The translations under genes were made by a program, and so were the position numbers. A stretch of DNA of 64,000 nt, taken from Acanthococcus lagerstroemiae. Its lineage: Eukaryota; Arthropoda; Insecta; Hemiptera; Eriococcidae. Numbering within the stretch: the first letter of the stretch is position 1; the number at the start of each line of letters is the position of its first letter. Below are positions 21,885 through 33,658 of the stretch, one piece after another. Below the pieces are notes generated by a model, which was not told the DNA's origin, did no database searches, and saw nothing but the letters and a program-made list of their open reading frames with translations. The DNA lies in the NCBI GenBank assembly GCA_031841125.1, contig CM063111.1:42234955-42298954 (forward strand), given 5' to 3'.

Positions 21885-23370
21885 AAAATGTAACAAAAAG
21901 TTAAATCACTGATTGCCAACTTTAATATTGAAGGGGCAATATGAGTTGGAAATCCGAATCATGAAACTTGAGTGATATTTTCATCCACAGACTCGAACCG
22001 CTCTTTTAATATTCAAGATACAGAGCAAACACTCATCGCAGTTTTTGCTTAACTTGCAGGTTCTATCCATAGCCACCGATAAAGTATACATTTTGCTCGA
22101 TGAAACCTCACTTTATTCTAACTTATGCGAAATTTCACGGAAATTTTCAAAATTTGGAATCGATTTCGTTCTAGACGAAATTGCATGCTGTTTTGAAGGG
22201 TAACAGTAAGCAATATTTTGAAAATGCAAGAAACTATGACAGCTATTTGTTATCGATTATACCAAACGTGCAACTAAAATCAAGGCAAGGCTAAACATTT
22301 TATTCATATTATATGATTCGAATTTTCAAACTCGTATTACCCCTTCAATATTAAAGATAGGCAATTAGCAGTTATGTGAGTTTTTGTTACATTCTAAGTG
22401 TACTACCCACTGCTCGTTGAGAAGTTTTCAACTGAAATTCGCTGAATGCTGAAGGGGCTACTAAAATCAAAATTAAGCTTAAAATTTTACTCAGTTACTT
22501 TTTCAAACTCGTATTACCCCTTTAATATTGAAGATAGGCGATCAGTGATTATAAAAGATTTTGTTTCATTTCCAATATACTAGGTACCCTCTGTTGAAAT
22601 TTGAAAATATCACATTTGCTAAATAAAAATAAATATTTTACTAAAATTTTATGATTTGGATTTTTCAAACTCGTATTATCCCTTTAATAGTGAAGATAGG
22701 CAATCAGTAGTTATGTAAGATTTTGTTTCATTTCTAATATACTGCCCTCTGTTGAAATTTGAAAGCATCAAATTTGCTAAATAAAAATAAAGCTAAAGAT
22801 TTTACTAAAATTTTATGATTTGGATTTTTCAAATTTATATTACCCCTTTACTAGTGAAGATAGGCAGTAAGTAGGCATGTAAGTTTTTGTTACACTTTTA
22901 ATACTATCCACTGCTCAAATTTGAAAGTTTTTAAATTGAAATTTATTGAACACCAAAGGAGCTACCAAGATTAGGTAACAACTTTACTAATCAGTTTTTC
23001 AAACTCGTATTACCCCGTTAATATTGAAAATAGGCAATCAGTAGCTATGTAAGATTTTGTTTCATTTTCAATGTACTACCCACTGCTCAAATTTGAAATT
23101 AAAAAAAAAAAGGAAATTCCTTGAATATTAAAGGGGCTATCAAAATCAAAATGAAGCTAAAAATTTTACTCAAATAACATGATTTGAATTTTCAAACTCG
23201 TATTACCCTTTTATTATTGAAGATAGGCATAAATAGTTATATGTAAGTTCTTGTTACATTTCCAGCATACTGCTCATTGACTACCCTTGAAAAGTTTCTG
23301 CATGAAACTTTGCTATTTGAAGATTTTGGGAACGTGCTGCCCTTCCATTTTAAGGATAGGCCATTACGAA
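21885..23370. repeat. ~160-190-bp satellite array with one inverted unit
   Basis: The motif CAAACTCGTATTACCCCTTT followed by AATATTGAAGATAGGCAAT recurs near 22331, 22507, 22669, 22831, 23002 and 23194 (spacing 162-192 bp). A TTTTGTTTCATTT block sits at a fixed offset. The first unit (about 21905-21995) is in opposite orientation: it reads GATTGCCAACTTTAATATTG then GGGGCAATATGAGTTGG. The last unit near 23335-23360 is strongly diverged. No coding frame is shared. Confidence 0.9.
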
Positions 23371-24777
23371 GCGTCGCGCGAAATTAAAGACCAAATTTTT
23401 AAGTACAAAAGAGAAACGTAATTAAAGTCAAAATTATCAGTTTTCAATTTTCCATGAAAATGAGGTTTAGACCTCCATAACAACATACTTCGTGGGTTGG
23501 GCCAGCCAAATCATATAAACCTAATCCATCGACTTCCAAGACTAATTTTAAAGAGAAATTTTATTACAAACATGTTGCAAAACTTCAAGCTAGGTTTTCT
23601 CAGAAAAAGGAGTTTGTTCTTTCAACTTCCGATACTGACACCTCCATCAAATTCGAAACTAGAGTTTCCGAGTTTGGACCATCCATCGATTGGTTAAATT
23701 CTCTAGCCCAATCCGCCAAAAAGTAAATTTCAGTTTCCGTTCGTTCCCCAACAGGCCTTCAAGTCTCCCTGCGTCGGAAGCTCCCATTTCTTGCAGCCCA
23801 TCAGATTCGCATCACGTTTTCCCCCAGTTCCCTTTCACCCCACCCAAGCTACGACGCCCGTACGACTAATTAGCCGCCACATATAAGTAACTTCTCTGTT
23901 AAACGAAACTGAGAAGACGACATTATAACATAACAAAACATAGTACAAATTCCGTCGGTACAAAAATATTAGAAAAAGATTTGGCCATGGCTGGATTCGG
24001 ATGTACAAAAAAATTGAAATTACATATGAAAAAAAGTTCTTTGTGAAGTTCGTCACGTGTAACGAAAACACGTTACCAGAAATCGTATGTAATACTTGAG
24101 AGAAAAAAATGAGTGCGGTACAACAAAATTAACGTTAACTGAAAGTTATGATACGCTATCTATACACAATATAAGTATTATGTACAGTTATTAAAACCTA
24201 AACAAATGTTAAACGAGGGCGAAAGTTAATTTACATAAATCGTGAATGCAGAAATTCTCGATTAAAACACGTTAAATTTTCGCTTTATTCCGACAGAACG
24301 AGAGAGGAAAAAAAAACTCACATCGCCGGTGGTTCTTCCGACACCCGAAGGACTAGTTCAGCAAAGACGACTAGACATCGACACACAATTTAACCAGCAA
24401 AAATTCAACATTTTTGTTTTCTTAGGAACATCGGTTACAAAATGTAAATAATTATATCAGAATAAAAAAAAGAGAAAAAAATAAGAAAATGCTGGAAAAG
24501 CACATACATGACTATTACTGAAGGATAATAAATTCCAGGTAAGCTATGATAGTTTTTCAGAAAAAAATGGTATTTTATGCAATAACAACAACAATACATA
24601 AGTGTCTTCGCAACACTAGAATATCATCCGCTTTATGGTAACAGGTAAGGGAAATATTAATGTGGGATATTTCAACTTATTGTCTGACACGACATATCAA
24701 GTCGAGGACTCGGACAAAAATATTAAACAAGCGCCATCTTTCGCATAAACGAGCTTTTTACGGCGACTTGAGTAAGG
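23371..24777. other. No ORF; possible host 3' UTR
   Basis: Directly downstream (in minus sense) of the host terminal exon. Unique-looking AT-rich DNA without repeats. It could be the 3' UTR of the minus-strand gene. No polyadenylation site can be fixed by eye. Confidence 0.35.
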
Positions 24778-24939
24778 TTACTTTTGCAGCGAATACCTTT
24801 TGAAGGCTCCCAAAGGCGCGTCTTTTTCTTTAACCTTCCGAGGATGCTTTCGCAGGTGTTCGGCGAACTTGACCAACGCGTGATGCTCTTGAATTTTCAG
24901 GTTCTCCAGTTCCACTAGGCACGAGCACTCCAGTTTATC
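24778..24939 (-). CDS. Host gene, terminal coding exon (unrecognised)
   Basis: Minus-strand exon opening after a clean acceptor (TTTTGTTGGCAG) at 24940 and ending at TAA 24778-24780. It encodes 53 residues in one frame: DKLECSCLVELENLKIQEHH, then KFAEHLRKHPRKVKEKDAPL and GAFKRYSLQK. The composition is balanced and charged, with a heptad-like VELENLKI segment and a basic tail. G+C is about 50 percent in AT-rich surroundings, which supports real coding. It starts at a codon boundary if GAT is the first codon, which matches the phase-0 end of the exon at 46805-47641. No family is recognised. Frame-consistent sequence upstream of the acceptor is intronic. Confidence 0.72.
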   Translation of the reverse strand, partial: DKLECSCLVELENLKIQEHHALVKFAEHLRKHPRKVKEKDAPLGAFKRYSLQK

Positions 24940-25115
24940 CTGCCAACAAAATAGATATTCGTTTAATGTACCGGAACGGATTACGCAGTTCAAAATGTCA
25001 CGCGGATCCTACATATCCTGTGACCACTTCGCATTCGTCAACAGGACTCGTTTCAGTCAGCACGTGATCCACGTGTGACATCGGCCATACGGACACATCG
25101 TGTGCCCCGATAGCA

Positions 25116-25525
25116 CTACTGAATAATTCTGGGGAGCAATTGTGAGTTGAGTAGAAGAGGTGGGAAAGTTACATTGTTTGTTCGATGCTGGAACATCATG
25201 AATTCTGTTTTGCATGGTGATACACGGAATCCGTGTCTACAGGACCATGTTTCGATTAGTTTTATGTTTCCTTGGACTAGTCTATGGGCATGTTCTGGGG
25301 TTTTGGATTTGAGATGAATGCTGAAGTCATCGGCAAATAGTACGAACCATGAAAGTGATCTCATTAATAGCAATCAAAAACAATGTTACGCTGAGGACTG
25401 AGCCCTGCGGGACTCCCTCTCTCAACCCTTGTGCGTCTTCCACCATGGTGGCAAATGTGACCCCTCGTCAGTTTTTCCCAAATAAGTCGAAAAGTACGAA
25501 AGATATTGGGATGGCTCACGGAATC
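25116..25525 (-). pseudogene. Jockey-like LINE reverse-transcriptase fragment
   Basis: Minus-strand translation gives GVPQGSVLSVTLFLIAI (RT motif B) near 25370-25420. After a frameshift comes LSWFVLFADDFSIHLKSKT (motif C, with the catalytic Asp pair), then LIETWSCRHGFRVSPCKTEF (motif D region). The order and spacing match Jockey/CR1-type LINE reverse transcriptases. Only about 400 bp of the palm domain survives, so it is inactive. It lies in the inferred large intron of the host gene and abuts the left end of a hAT element at 25534. Confidence 0.85.
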
Positions 25526-25533
25526 CAAAATGC

Positions 25534-27705
25534 AGGGTGGCTACTCAAATTATTCCTCCAAAAAATTGAAAAAGTGACCAAAATTCACAAAAAGGTGACC
25601 TAAAAATGACCAAAATTTTAAGTTTCAGCCTCTTGTGTGCCAATTTTTGTAGGGCTGCATACACTATCGGAACTAAATTCTAGTTATTATTTTTTTCCAT
25701 GAAGCACGCTTAATTCAAAATTCAAATATTCGAAGAAGAAAAAAACTACTATGCACAAATTTGAAAAATAAAGTATTTTGGTTTTTGGGTTTCGTTGTGG
25801 ATCCCAATCATTTCCGCGGCGTGCAGATCAGTACTAACACTTTCGTGAAATTTGAAATGAACGAAAAAACTTTTATCCATTCGAACACCACAAAATTTTT
25901 CGCTGGCGTTAGTCGAAATATGGATTTTACAGTGTGACGTTATTTTGTTCGGGCGCCATCTACAACCACCGACAGCCAACCCAGCGTATCGGTGGTCAGA
26001 ACTTTATCGTCGTCGTAGAAAACTTTAGCTGACACATCATAATTTGGAGTTCCTGAAGGCGTGAGGTTTTAATGTTTAATAGGTCAAAATGGTTGGTATA
26101 CTGAAATATACCGATTTCGGTGTTACAATTAGGAGCTTTGAACTGATTTTGAATAGTAGATATACATGGGGGTGTAGGGCTTTTTCAGCCGACCCTCTTT
26201 GAGTAGCGAAGCTGCTTGTTTGGTTTTACGAACCTCATAAATCTCAGAGCTGAAATTTCTGACTGACTTCAGCATTCTAAATATAAATATTCTGTCAAAC
26301 AGCTCTTTCGACAACGCAACAAAAAATCCAACTTCTCTTTTTCATTAATAGTAGATAGTTTTCGCCGTTTAAGGTACAACTACTTCTTCGACAGGTAGAG
26401 TTCTAGTTTGAATTTGTCAACTCTTCATAAAAGAAATGTTAGATGGTTCATAACATAATTAAGAAGTATTACATACAGTGAATGTATTTCTGAATGCAAA
26501 ATACAGATTAATATTTCATTGGAAGATTGAAACCTTTCAGCCATATTGGTGAATAATTGAGAAACTGCAAATAGGAATTCCACCTCAGCTTTACGAGTTT
26601 GCTTCAATAAAAAATAATGAATGAGATAATGATATCTGCTATTTAAATAGTTTCGACTTCTCCTTCGGTAGGAAAACCAAAAAATATTCTCTAATTGCAG
26701 GACTTTGCTCGATTATTATTTTTACTGAGTTTCTCAAAATCAACCAAGGAACTGAAATTAGTAATGGTATTTTTACAGGTAGCGATTTCAATTTTTCTTG
26801 AATGATGCAGAAATCTGCTTCTCGGTTAGGATATTGATGGATAAAATAACGCAAAGCTATACAACAAATTCTGCAGTCTCATGGCCAATTTCATTACGAC
26901 CTTTTGAAAAGGCATTGTGGACTTGTTGCAAGTCCCTACGCTCAATCAGCTTTTAGAACGTACAACTTTTGCTTTCTCATTGAATAAACCGAACATTGAT
27001 TTGTTAACATTGGGACCATCTGAGCCTAAAATTAACAAATTTTTCAGTGGCACGGGAGCTTCATCCATAGCAGACTAAATGGATTGAAAAATGACTTTAG
27101 CTTCAGCAAAGCCTGGGAACATTTTCTAAATGAGTACTTTCAGACCAAAATCTAATACAAATTTGTAACTCCTTCTTATTAGCGACATTAGACGTTTCAT
27201 CATGCAGAAGAGAATAATAAGCATTACTTATAATGGCATCCTCAATTAAACGTCTGTAAAAATATGGACCACAAGCTTCTGTTATTAGGTATCGAATTTT
27301 TCCTTTATTCAAAGTCATGATTTCTATTTCTTGAGTTTTGGATAATATGGCGTTGAATAGAGAAGTTATATCGTTACAGAATCGCAAACTTAAATTACTA
27401 GCAACTACTTTCAGCACCCACAGGATTTCAGCTCTGGCTGTAGCATCATTACGACAGAAGAGCTGGATATCAGGAGTAATTGCAACGCTTCCTGAAAAAA
27501 ACAAAGCATCTGATACCTTTGACGCTGATACACTTGAAGCAACTGATGTAGAGGGGACCTGAATTTCCCATTGAAAGTTTGAAGGTTTAGTCGTAAGTTT
27601 GATGTATTGAAGGAGGAAAATGAAAAATATGACTTAATGATCATATTTAAAAAAAAAAAATGACCAATACGACTTCAGACTGAAAAGATGGCCAAGTGGC
27701 CACCT
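25534..27705 (-). mobile_element. Degenerate hAT transposon with near-perfect TSD
   Basis: The ends AGGGTGGCTACTC and (right, reverse-complemented) AGGTGGCCACTTGG are imperfect inverted repeats. The flanks CAAAATGC (25526-25533) and GAAAATGC (27706-27713) match at 7 of 8 positions. The interior carries a broken hAT-type transposase on the minus strand (27504 to about 26130). The 2.17-kb size and content fit a once-autonomous element. Confidence 0.75.
26130..27504 (-). pseudogene. hAT-type transposase pseudogene
   Basis: Minus-strand blocks in order: ARAEILWVLKVVASNLSLRF, LNKGKIRYLITEACGPYFYR, SNAYYSLLHDETSNVANKKE (the DE.N catalytic-core-like segment), then after stops LILGSDGPNVNKSMFGLFNE, a TCN.HKVHNAF-like piece, ALRYFIHQYPNREADF, and PLLISVPWLILRNSVKIIIE. 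This matches a hAT-related family widespread in arthropods. At least three frameshifts or stops separate the blocks, so it is non-functional. The order is known from the family; the identity of the exact clade is an inference. Confidence 0.75.
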
Positions 27706-27719
27706 GAAAATGCGCAATC

Positions 27720-28080
27720 GAAAATTCCCAACAGAATGATACCAAACATGACACTTCTGAATCGAAGGGGAGAGCCACAGAGGGCCACACAGAAAGCGGG
27801 TATTTTTCATATTCGCCTTTGTCAAACCAAATTCATGGAAAATTACACGAGATGAAAGAAATATTCATGGTATTCGAAAGATTCTGTTTAAAATTCCTTA
27901 CTAAATGATACCCAACATGACCCATTTCACTCGAATAGGAGCGCCACAGGGGGTCACTCAAAAAGCATGCATTTTTTCCTTCAAATAATAATTGGTAAAT
28001 TATAAGAAATACGGGGAACAATAATTATAAGACCAAAAAGATTATATGTGCAATTTCCTACAAAATGATACTAATTATGA
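27720..28080. repeat. ~165-bp tandem repeat, two to three units
   Basis: AATTCCCAACAGAATGATACC (27723), AATTCCTTACTAAATGATACC (27892) and AATTTCCTACAAAATGATAC (28052) head successive units about 160-169 bp apart. Each unit holds a GAGCCACAGAGGGCCAC-like block. A related segment occurs near 62669, so this repeat is dispersed. Confidence 0.75.
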
Positions 28081-28085
28081 TGCTC

Positions 28086-28680
28086 CCAACATAACAAGAA
28101 GAACGAACGAGAACATAATGGGATTGAGAACGAGAACAGGAAACGGGAACGGGAACAGGACCAGGTTGGGAACAAGAACAAAAACGGGAACGTTGGTAAT
28201 TATAGGGTAAGGAGAACGAGGAGCATGAATGAAAACCATACAGTTAAAGAAGAACGAACGAGAAGGGGAACAAGATGATTCTTGCGTTCTGCCAACACCT
28301 TTGCAGCTAGCGCAAAAGTAAAATTCTGAAAACCTAAAACCATCAATTACATATTTCTTAAATAAAAAAATCAAACTGCAGTACTCGGATGTTGGAAGAA
28401 CGAACGAGAACGAAAAGAAAAACGGCATGTTCTCGTTCAGAACGAAAATGAGAACAAGAACATGATGGGATTGAGAACGAGAACGGGAAACGGGAACAGG
28501 ATTAAGGTGGGAACAAGAACGGGAACGGGAACAATATGGAAATGGGAACAAGAACGAGAACGGGAACGTTGGTAATTTTAAGGTAAGGAGAACAAAGAAC
28601 ATGAATGAGAACCATGCAGTTAGAGAAGAACGAACTGGAAAGGGAACGATGATTTTTGCATTCTTTCAACACTGCATTTT
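28086..28680. repeat. GAACGG/GAACGAGAAC minisatellite, duplicated block
   Basis: Hexamer-like GAACGA, GAACGG and GGAACA words alternate with unique sequence. A block from ATGGGATTGAGAACGAGAAC to the end of the motif AGAAGAACGAAC occurs twice, beginning at about 28118 and 28468. Both halves contain GGGAACGTTGGTAATT. Long frames are compositional. Confidence 0.85.
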
Positions 28681-28807
28681 GGTAGCAAAAGGAAGTAAAC
28701 AGTAAACCAAGTGCGAACAAGTGGCCTGTTGTCAACTGTTTACTTCTTTTTGCGACCAAGATGGCGTCTGATTATACACACATGCGATCTAGTAACCCTA
28801 GTGATAT

Positions 28808-29125
28808 CACACAGTGTTACTGTTAGCAAAAATACCCGTCTTATAGTCAACGAACATATTGACTCCCATAAGAAAAATACACGAATCAAAGATCATTATG
28901 TTTTACTACTTAAGAATAAGAAATTTATTAGAAACCAGAGAAAGTTTATTATAAGGAAATGCTAAGAACCTTCTGAATTAAAAATATACACCTTTGGTTT
29001 CTAATAAAGTTTCTTATTCACAGATAGTAACATAATGATCTTTGCTCCATGTGTTTTTCTTATGAAAGCCAATACGTTCGTTGGCCAAAAGACAGGTAGT
29101 TTTGCTAACAGTAACTCACTGTGTG
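28808..29125. mobile_element. Foldback MITE, 318 bp
   Basis: The left arm begins CACACAGTGTTACTGTTAGC and the right arm ends GCTAACAGTAACTCACTGTG TG. The arms, each about 130 bp, pair almost throughout, including AAAGATCATTATGTT with AACATAATGATCTTT and the central TTTATTAGAAACCA with TGGTTTCTAATAAA. No coding. Confidence 0.88.
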
Positions 29126-29245
29126 GCGGCACGGGAAATCGGTCTATTGGGAAGGACATTTTGCCATTGTTCATTGTATGTTAGTATTTAGAGCTGCTTG
29201 TCACCATTTTGTGGATAAAAAATGCGTACTTTCTCGTGGACAATC

Positions 29246-29308
29246 TTTTTTTTCTCGACATTTCGGTACAATCTTTTTTTTCTCTCGACATTTTGGTACA
29301 ATAATTTG
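29246..29308. repeat. Two-unit tandem duplication
   Basis: ACAATCTTTTTTTTCTC followed by GACATTTCGGT is repeated once with small changes, unit about 30 bp. It is too short to interpret. Confidence 0.6.
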
Positions 29309-29460
29309 TTTCACGAAAGTGCCGAGTCCGAACGCCGACAAATTGCGAACTTTTGGGGCAAGTCGGCACCGAAGGAGCTGAAATCTCAATTCGACTCTTC
29401 AGTCGCGAAAAGAGAAAAATATGGCGGTTATGAAGTTGGTCCGGAAACATAGTGCGATAC

Positions 29461-29572
29461 TGGGCTGGTATTCCAATGAAAAAGTACGACAAGGTACGCG
29501 CGCACTCCCATAGGAACTAACATACAAGTGCGATCGTACGTCGCGTACTTTTTTTAGTGGAATACCAGCCCA
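29461..29572. mobile_element. Short MITE with GGGCTGGTATTCCA ends
   Basis: TGGGCTGGTATTCCAATG at left and its inverse ending GTGGAATACCAGCCCA at right; AAAAAGTACG and CGCGTACTTTTT extend the arms. It is 112 bp, with no coding and no clear target duplication. Confidence 0.82.
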
Positions 29573-30655
29573 CGAGACACCTCGACCATTCTAGAAGAGG
29601 CAAAATAACGAGTGTTTTGGAAATGGCTGACTGGCTATTCACGACATAGTCGGTGAAACGGGACAAACTAGCATCTGTATTTCGCGGTGCCGCGCCCGAG
29701 CATGCTGAAATACGTGAATATACGAACCACCCCCAGGTTCCAGGTGGCTCGTACCCTCGGCAACGTTGACATCGGTGTTCTGAAGAACGCACGGCCGACA
29801 TGATCTGTCGAACCCCGGCTCCATCCATTCTCTAGATACGTATAAGGCACCGAATTTGGAGTTCGTTTCCGTTAATTCGCTCGTGCCTTATTCTCGGCCC
29901 ATATGTATATACGCCAGCGCCGAATTTAATGAACGGAAGGAAATGGTTGTGGTAGCTCACCGAATTCAGACCATTTAGACGTAAAACGATGCCACGTACT
30001 CTGCGAGCAGACGTTTATTTTATTTTTTAATATAATTACACGCCGTTGGTAATACCGGTGACATCCTGTGCACACGCCCTCTTCGGGTCGAGCAAGAGAA
30101 GAGAGGAAAAAAATCTTCTAAGTCTTATTGTGCTTGGTTTATACGCTGAACCGTGAAGTGCTCGACGAAGACGGAATTGAAATCTTATATATGCGGCGTG
30201 CTTAGAGAGACGAATGTCAGTCTTCCAACGTCAGAACTTTCGTCTGGGTAATAAATCGTCTGTTGTGCCTCGTGTCAGCGTGATAATGATTTACAAAATC
30301 ACATTACACGTGTATTCGTTAATTCACGCCAATTTGTTATCATCTCGAGATGTTACTTTTTTTTTTCATTTTTCATACATCGGTGTACCAGAATTAAAAA
30401 TAATAGAGGTAGTTGATTCGTGTAAAGTCACGTATGCACACATAGCCCGTCGACTTCAGTTAAGAATGTTTAGGCTTTGATAAGACTAATTTAGACTCCG
30501 ACAAGAATAATTCAGCCCTCGGTGACATGAGCGACACAGCATGGTCAGAAAACATTCTGGCGAACCGTTTCACGCATTATTAGGGATGATGCCTCTACCA
30601 TGAACGTAGCCCTTTGTTTCGTTTAAATTCTATGCCTGGACTCTCTGGTTTCTTC
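29573..30655. other. No gene recognised
   Basis: 29573-30200 is GC-richer and unique-looking (GCACGGCCGACATGATC, CGCCAGCGCCGAATT), with overlapping frames on one strand but no recognisable protein. The remainder is AT-rich. A T-run lies near 30357. Confidence 0.4.
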
Positions 30656-31508
30656 TGCGGTTTTCTCTTAGGGTAAGACTGACATCAGAAACGAGTTCAG
30701 CGATCTCAAAACCTGCATTATGATGTCCATATTGTCAAATTCATTTTTGTGACCATTTCCCTGTTTGGGCACTGAAATTTTTACTTCAGGGTAAAACTGA
30801 CATTAGAAACGAGTTCAGTAATATCCATAATGTCTCTACTTCATTTCTGTATTTTCTTCCCTCCTTGGATACCACAATTTCCATTTTAGGATGAAACTGA
30901 CATTAGAAATGAGTTCTGCAATCTTGAAACTCGAATACCGATATCCATACTGCCTTTACAGCCATTTTCATTCCTGGACTTCGTTCCCTCCTTGGGTACC
31001 GCAAGTTTCACTTTGGGATGAAACTGACAGTACGAACTAGTTCAGGGATGAAATACAGATTGCCTCTAGTCATCTTCGTTCCTGTTCTGAATGAAACTAA
31101 CATTAAAAACTAGTTCAGGGATCTTGAGATTTATATTACCCCCAACAGTTACCTTCATTTCCACACTCCCTTCTATTCTTGAGTGCCTCAATTTTCACTT
31201 TAGGATGAAACTGACATTAGGAACCAGTTCAGCGATACTGAAGTCCATATTGCCTCTACAGTTATACTCATTCCTGCACTCTCTTCTATTCTTGGATGCC
31301 TCAATTTTCACTTTAGGATGAAACTGACATTAGGAGCCAATTCAGTGATCTTGAAATCCATATTGCCTTCATAGTTATCTTCATTTCTATTCTCCCTTCT
31401 ACTCCTGGGTGCCTCAATTTTCACTTCAGGATGAAACTAACAGTAGAAACTAGTTCAGTGATCTTGAAATCCATACTGCTCCTATAGTTATCTCCATTTC
31501 TATACTCC

Positions 31509-33658
31509 AGAAGAAGAGAAGCTCTAGAAAAACAACCCAAATGCGCCAGAAATAAAATAGAATTTAATTTGTAAATTAATTAAAAGACTCCGAAGACTTC
31601 ACAACAAAGACAAAATGCATTCTCTTGTATTTCGAATTATGGATTTTACTAGAAGCACAAGACTAATAAAAAAGGAAGGAACTATAGGGGGAAAAAATTA
31701 TAATTAATAAAACTGGGTTAACGGCCTACCTACACCTAATTAACCCGCCCAGTTTTGGGCATTGGTCTCTACCACTCTTCTCCACCCTGATCTGTTTTGG
31801 GTCACTCCATCCATCCTGGGCCCACTCTTGTAACTATTTTTTCAAACTACCGGACTGGGGGGCGGCCTCTTTTCCTTTTGTTACCATAGAGAGTCCAGAA
31901 CGACAACTTGTATCCGCATTTTCGGTTTCCCTCCATGGGTAGATGTCCTCCATATTTGAATTTCGAATACTATGACCTGCTCAATCAACAAACAGGGAGA
32001 GAGGGTTTACGACCAAAAAGAAATTAACAATGTTGCTATAGAATTCTATGTTAACTTATACTCAGATAACTACCCCCCCCCCGTTCCCACCAATCAAGGA
32101 GAAGAGTATCCAGAACCTAAGTTCTTAGAAGTAGAATTGACAAGGGCGATTAAGAATCTAAAAGAGGGCAAGGCAATAGGGCACGATAGCATCAGTAATG
32201 AACACATCAAATACGGTGGAGACTCTTTAGTAAAAATTCTAACTCACCTTTACAACGACATATTGAAAACAAACAAAAAATGCCTTAGAATTGGAAAACT
32301 TCCAAAATAATACTCTAATTTAAATTTTAAAAAACAGTGAATACATTATCAGAAATTATAGACCAATTATCCTCACACCAATCTTAGCCAAAATCCTTTC
32401 GTCGATGCTAGATTTCCGCCTGAGAACAAAGCTAGAACTTCAACAAACTCCAAGCCAGGCGGGCTTTAAGAGGGGCTTCTCCACGGTTGATCACCTCCAC
32501 ACAATGAATATACTCATACAGAGGGCAACCGAATACCAAATCCTATCCACCTGGCCTTCATAAACTTTACCACGGCTTTCGATCTCCTCAAGCAAAATTT
32601 CATGCTTCAGGCACTGGAATAAACCAGGATTTTGTAACTCTAATTCAGGAAATATACTCGAGGCTAAAAGCGCTATAGTTACAGATCTGGAAGGGGAATT
32701 CTTCGAAATCAAAAGGGGGGTAAGACAAGGAGATCCTATCTCCCCGTTGTTATTTAACAGCGCCCTGAAGAAAATTTAAAAAAAAATTAAATTTGGATGA
32801 AAAGGGAATCAAAATGAACGGAGAATTTTTGAATAACTTAAGGTTTGCAGACGACGTGGTAATAGTGGCGGGAAGTGCGGACGAGTTACAGGCGATGCTG
32901 GAAGATCTCAGTTAGAACAGCAAAAAGGCGGGTATGGATATCAATCTATGCAAAACAAAAATTTTGAGCAACTCTGAAAATACAAGAATAATAAAAATGA
33001 AGGTGGAATCTTTGAAAATATTCAATAACATAATTTATCTAGGCCAATTGATGACATTTCAAAATCAAACCGAAAAGGAGATAAATAAAATAATTACGTT
33101 AGCATTGGGTAAATTTTAGAGCTTAGGATTCATTTTGAAAAATAATTTTTCGTTATCCTACAAAAGCCAACTCTTCAACAGCTGTGTTGTCCCGACACTA
33201 ACCTATGGGTGCCAAACCTAGTCAATTTCAAAACGAATTGAGAACAAACTTCAGTCTACACAAAACTCAATGCAGAGATCCGTCCTTGGTCTCAAACTGA
33301 AAGACAAGGTTAGGCTAATAGAAATAAAAGGCAAATTTAGGTCCAACAAAAATGTGGTACACTTTGTCAAAAGATTAAAATGGGACTAGGCAGGGCACTT
33401 GTGCAGACTGAAGGACCAGCGATGGTCACAAAAATTACTTTCTGGCAATCCAGAGGAGGGAGAAAGCCAGGTAAACAGAAGACCAGGGGGATGGACGACA
33501 TCTGTAAGTTTAGCAAAACCAACCTCTTTCACAGAACAGTCACTGACCAGGTCGAATGGGCTAGGTTGGGGGAGGCATTTGCCCAAGACAAGGGCTTCTG
33601 TCGATTCGAATCTTGAACCTGTTGTAATATCATTCCGATAAATAAATTCTTCTAATAA
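31509..33658 (+). mobile_element. RTE-like LINE inserted in the 113-bp satellite
   Basis: The insertion begins after TTCTATACTCC in one satellite unit and ends before TACTTTCTACTATTC. The 3' end is an ATAAATAAATTCTTCTAATAATAA tail, without a long poly(A), as usual for RTE elements. The 5' part (31509-31970) has no recognisable endonuclease and includes an unrelated-looking hairpin (AAAACTGGGTTAA with TTAACCCGCCCAGTTTT near 31711-31757), so the element is 5' truncated or rearranged. Confidence 0.82.
31972..33617 (+). pseudogene. RTE-like reverse transcriptase pseudogene
   Basis: Blocks in order: AIKNLKEGKAIGHDSISNEH (pre-RT), NYRPIILTPILAKIL from 32354 in another frame, SQAGFKRGFSTVDHLHTMNI, FINFTTAFDLL (motif A), RRGVRQGDPISPLLFNSAL-like (motif B), LRFADDVVIVAGSADELQAM (motif C, catalytic Asp pair intact), PTLTYGCQT, and the C-terminal HLCRLKDQRWSQKLL then KPGKQKTRGMDDI. 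This order is that of RTE-clade LINEs. At least four frame changes and several stops make it inactive. The last intact frames end at TGA 33614-33616. Confidence 0.9.

Noticed and set aside
21885..23370. Regularly spaced repeats suggesting a CRISPR array
   Set aside because: Units are 160-190 bp, diverged throughout and in a eukaryotic context; there are no short repeat/spacer pairs or cas genes.
28075..28759. Phe/Pro/Ser-rich ORFs
   Set aside because: Antisense reading of the GAACGG minisatellite.
29517..29850. Nested ORFs in three minus frames
   Set aside because: Several frames are open because of local GC composition; none shows protein-family residues.
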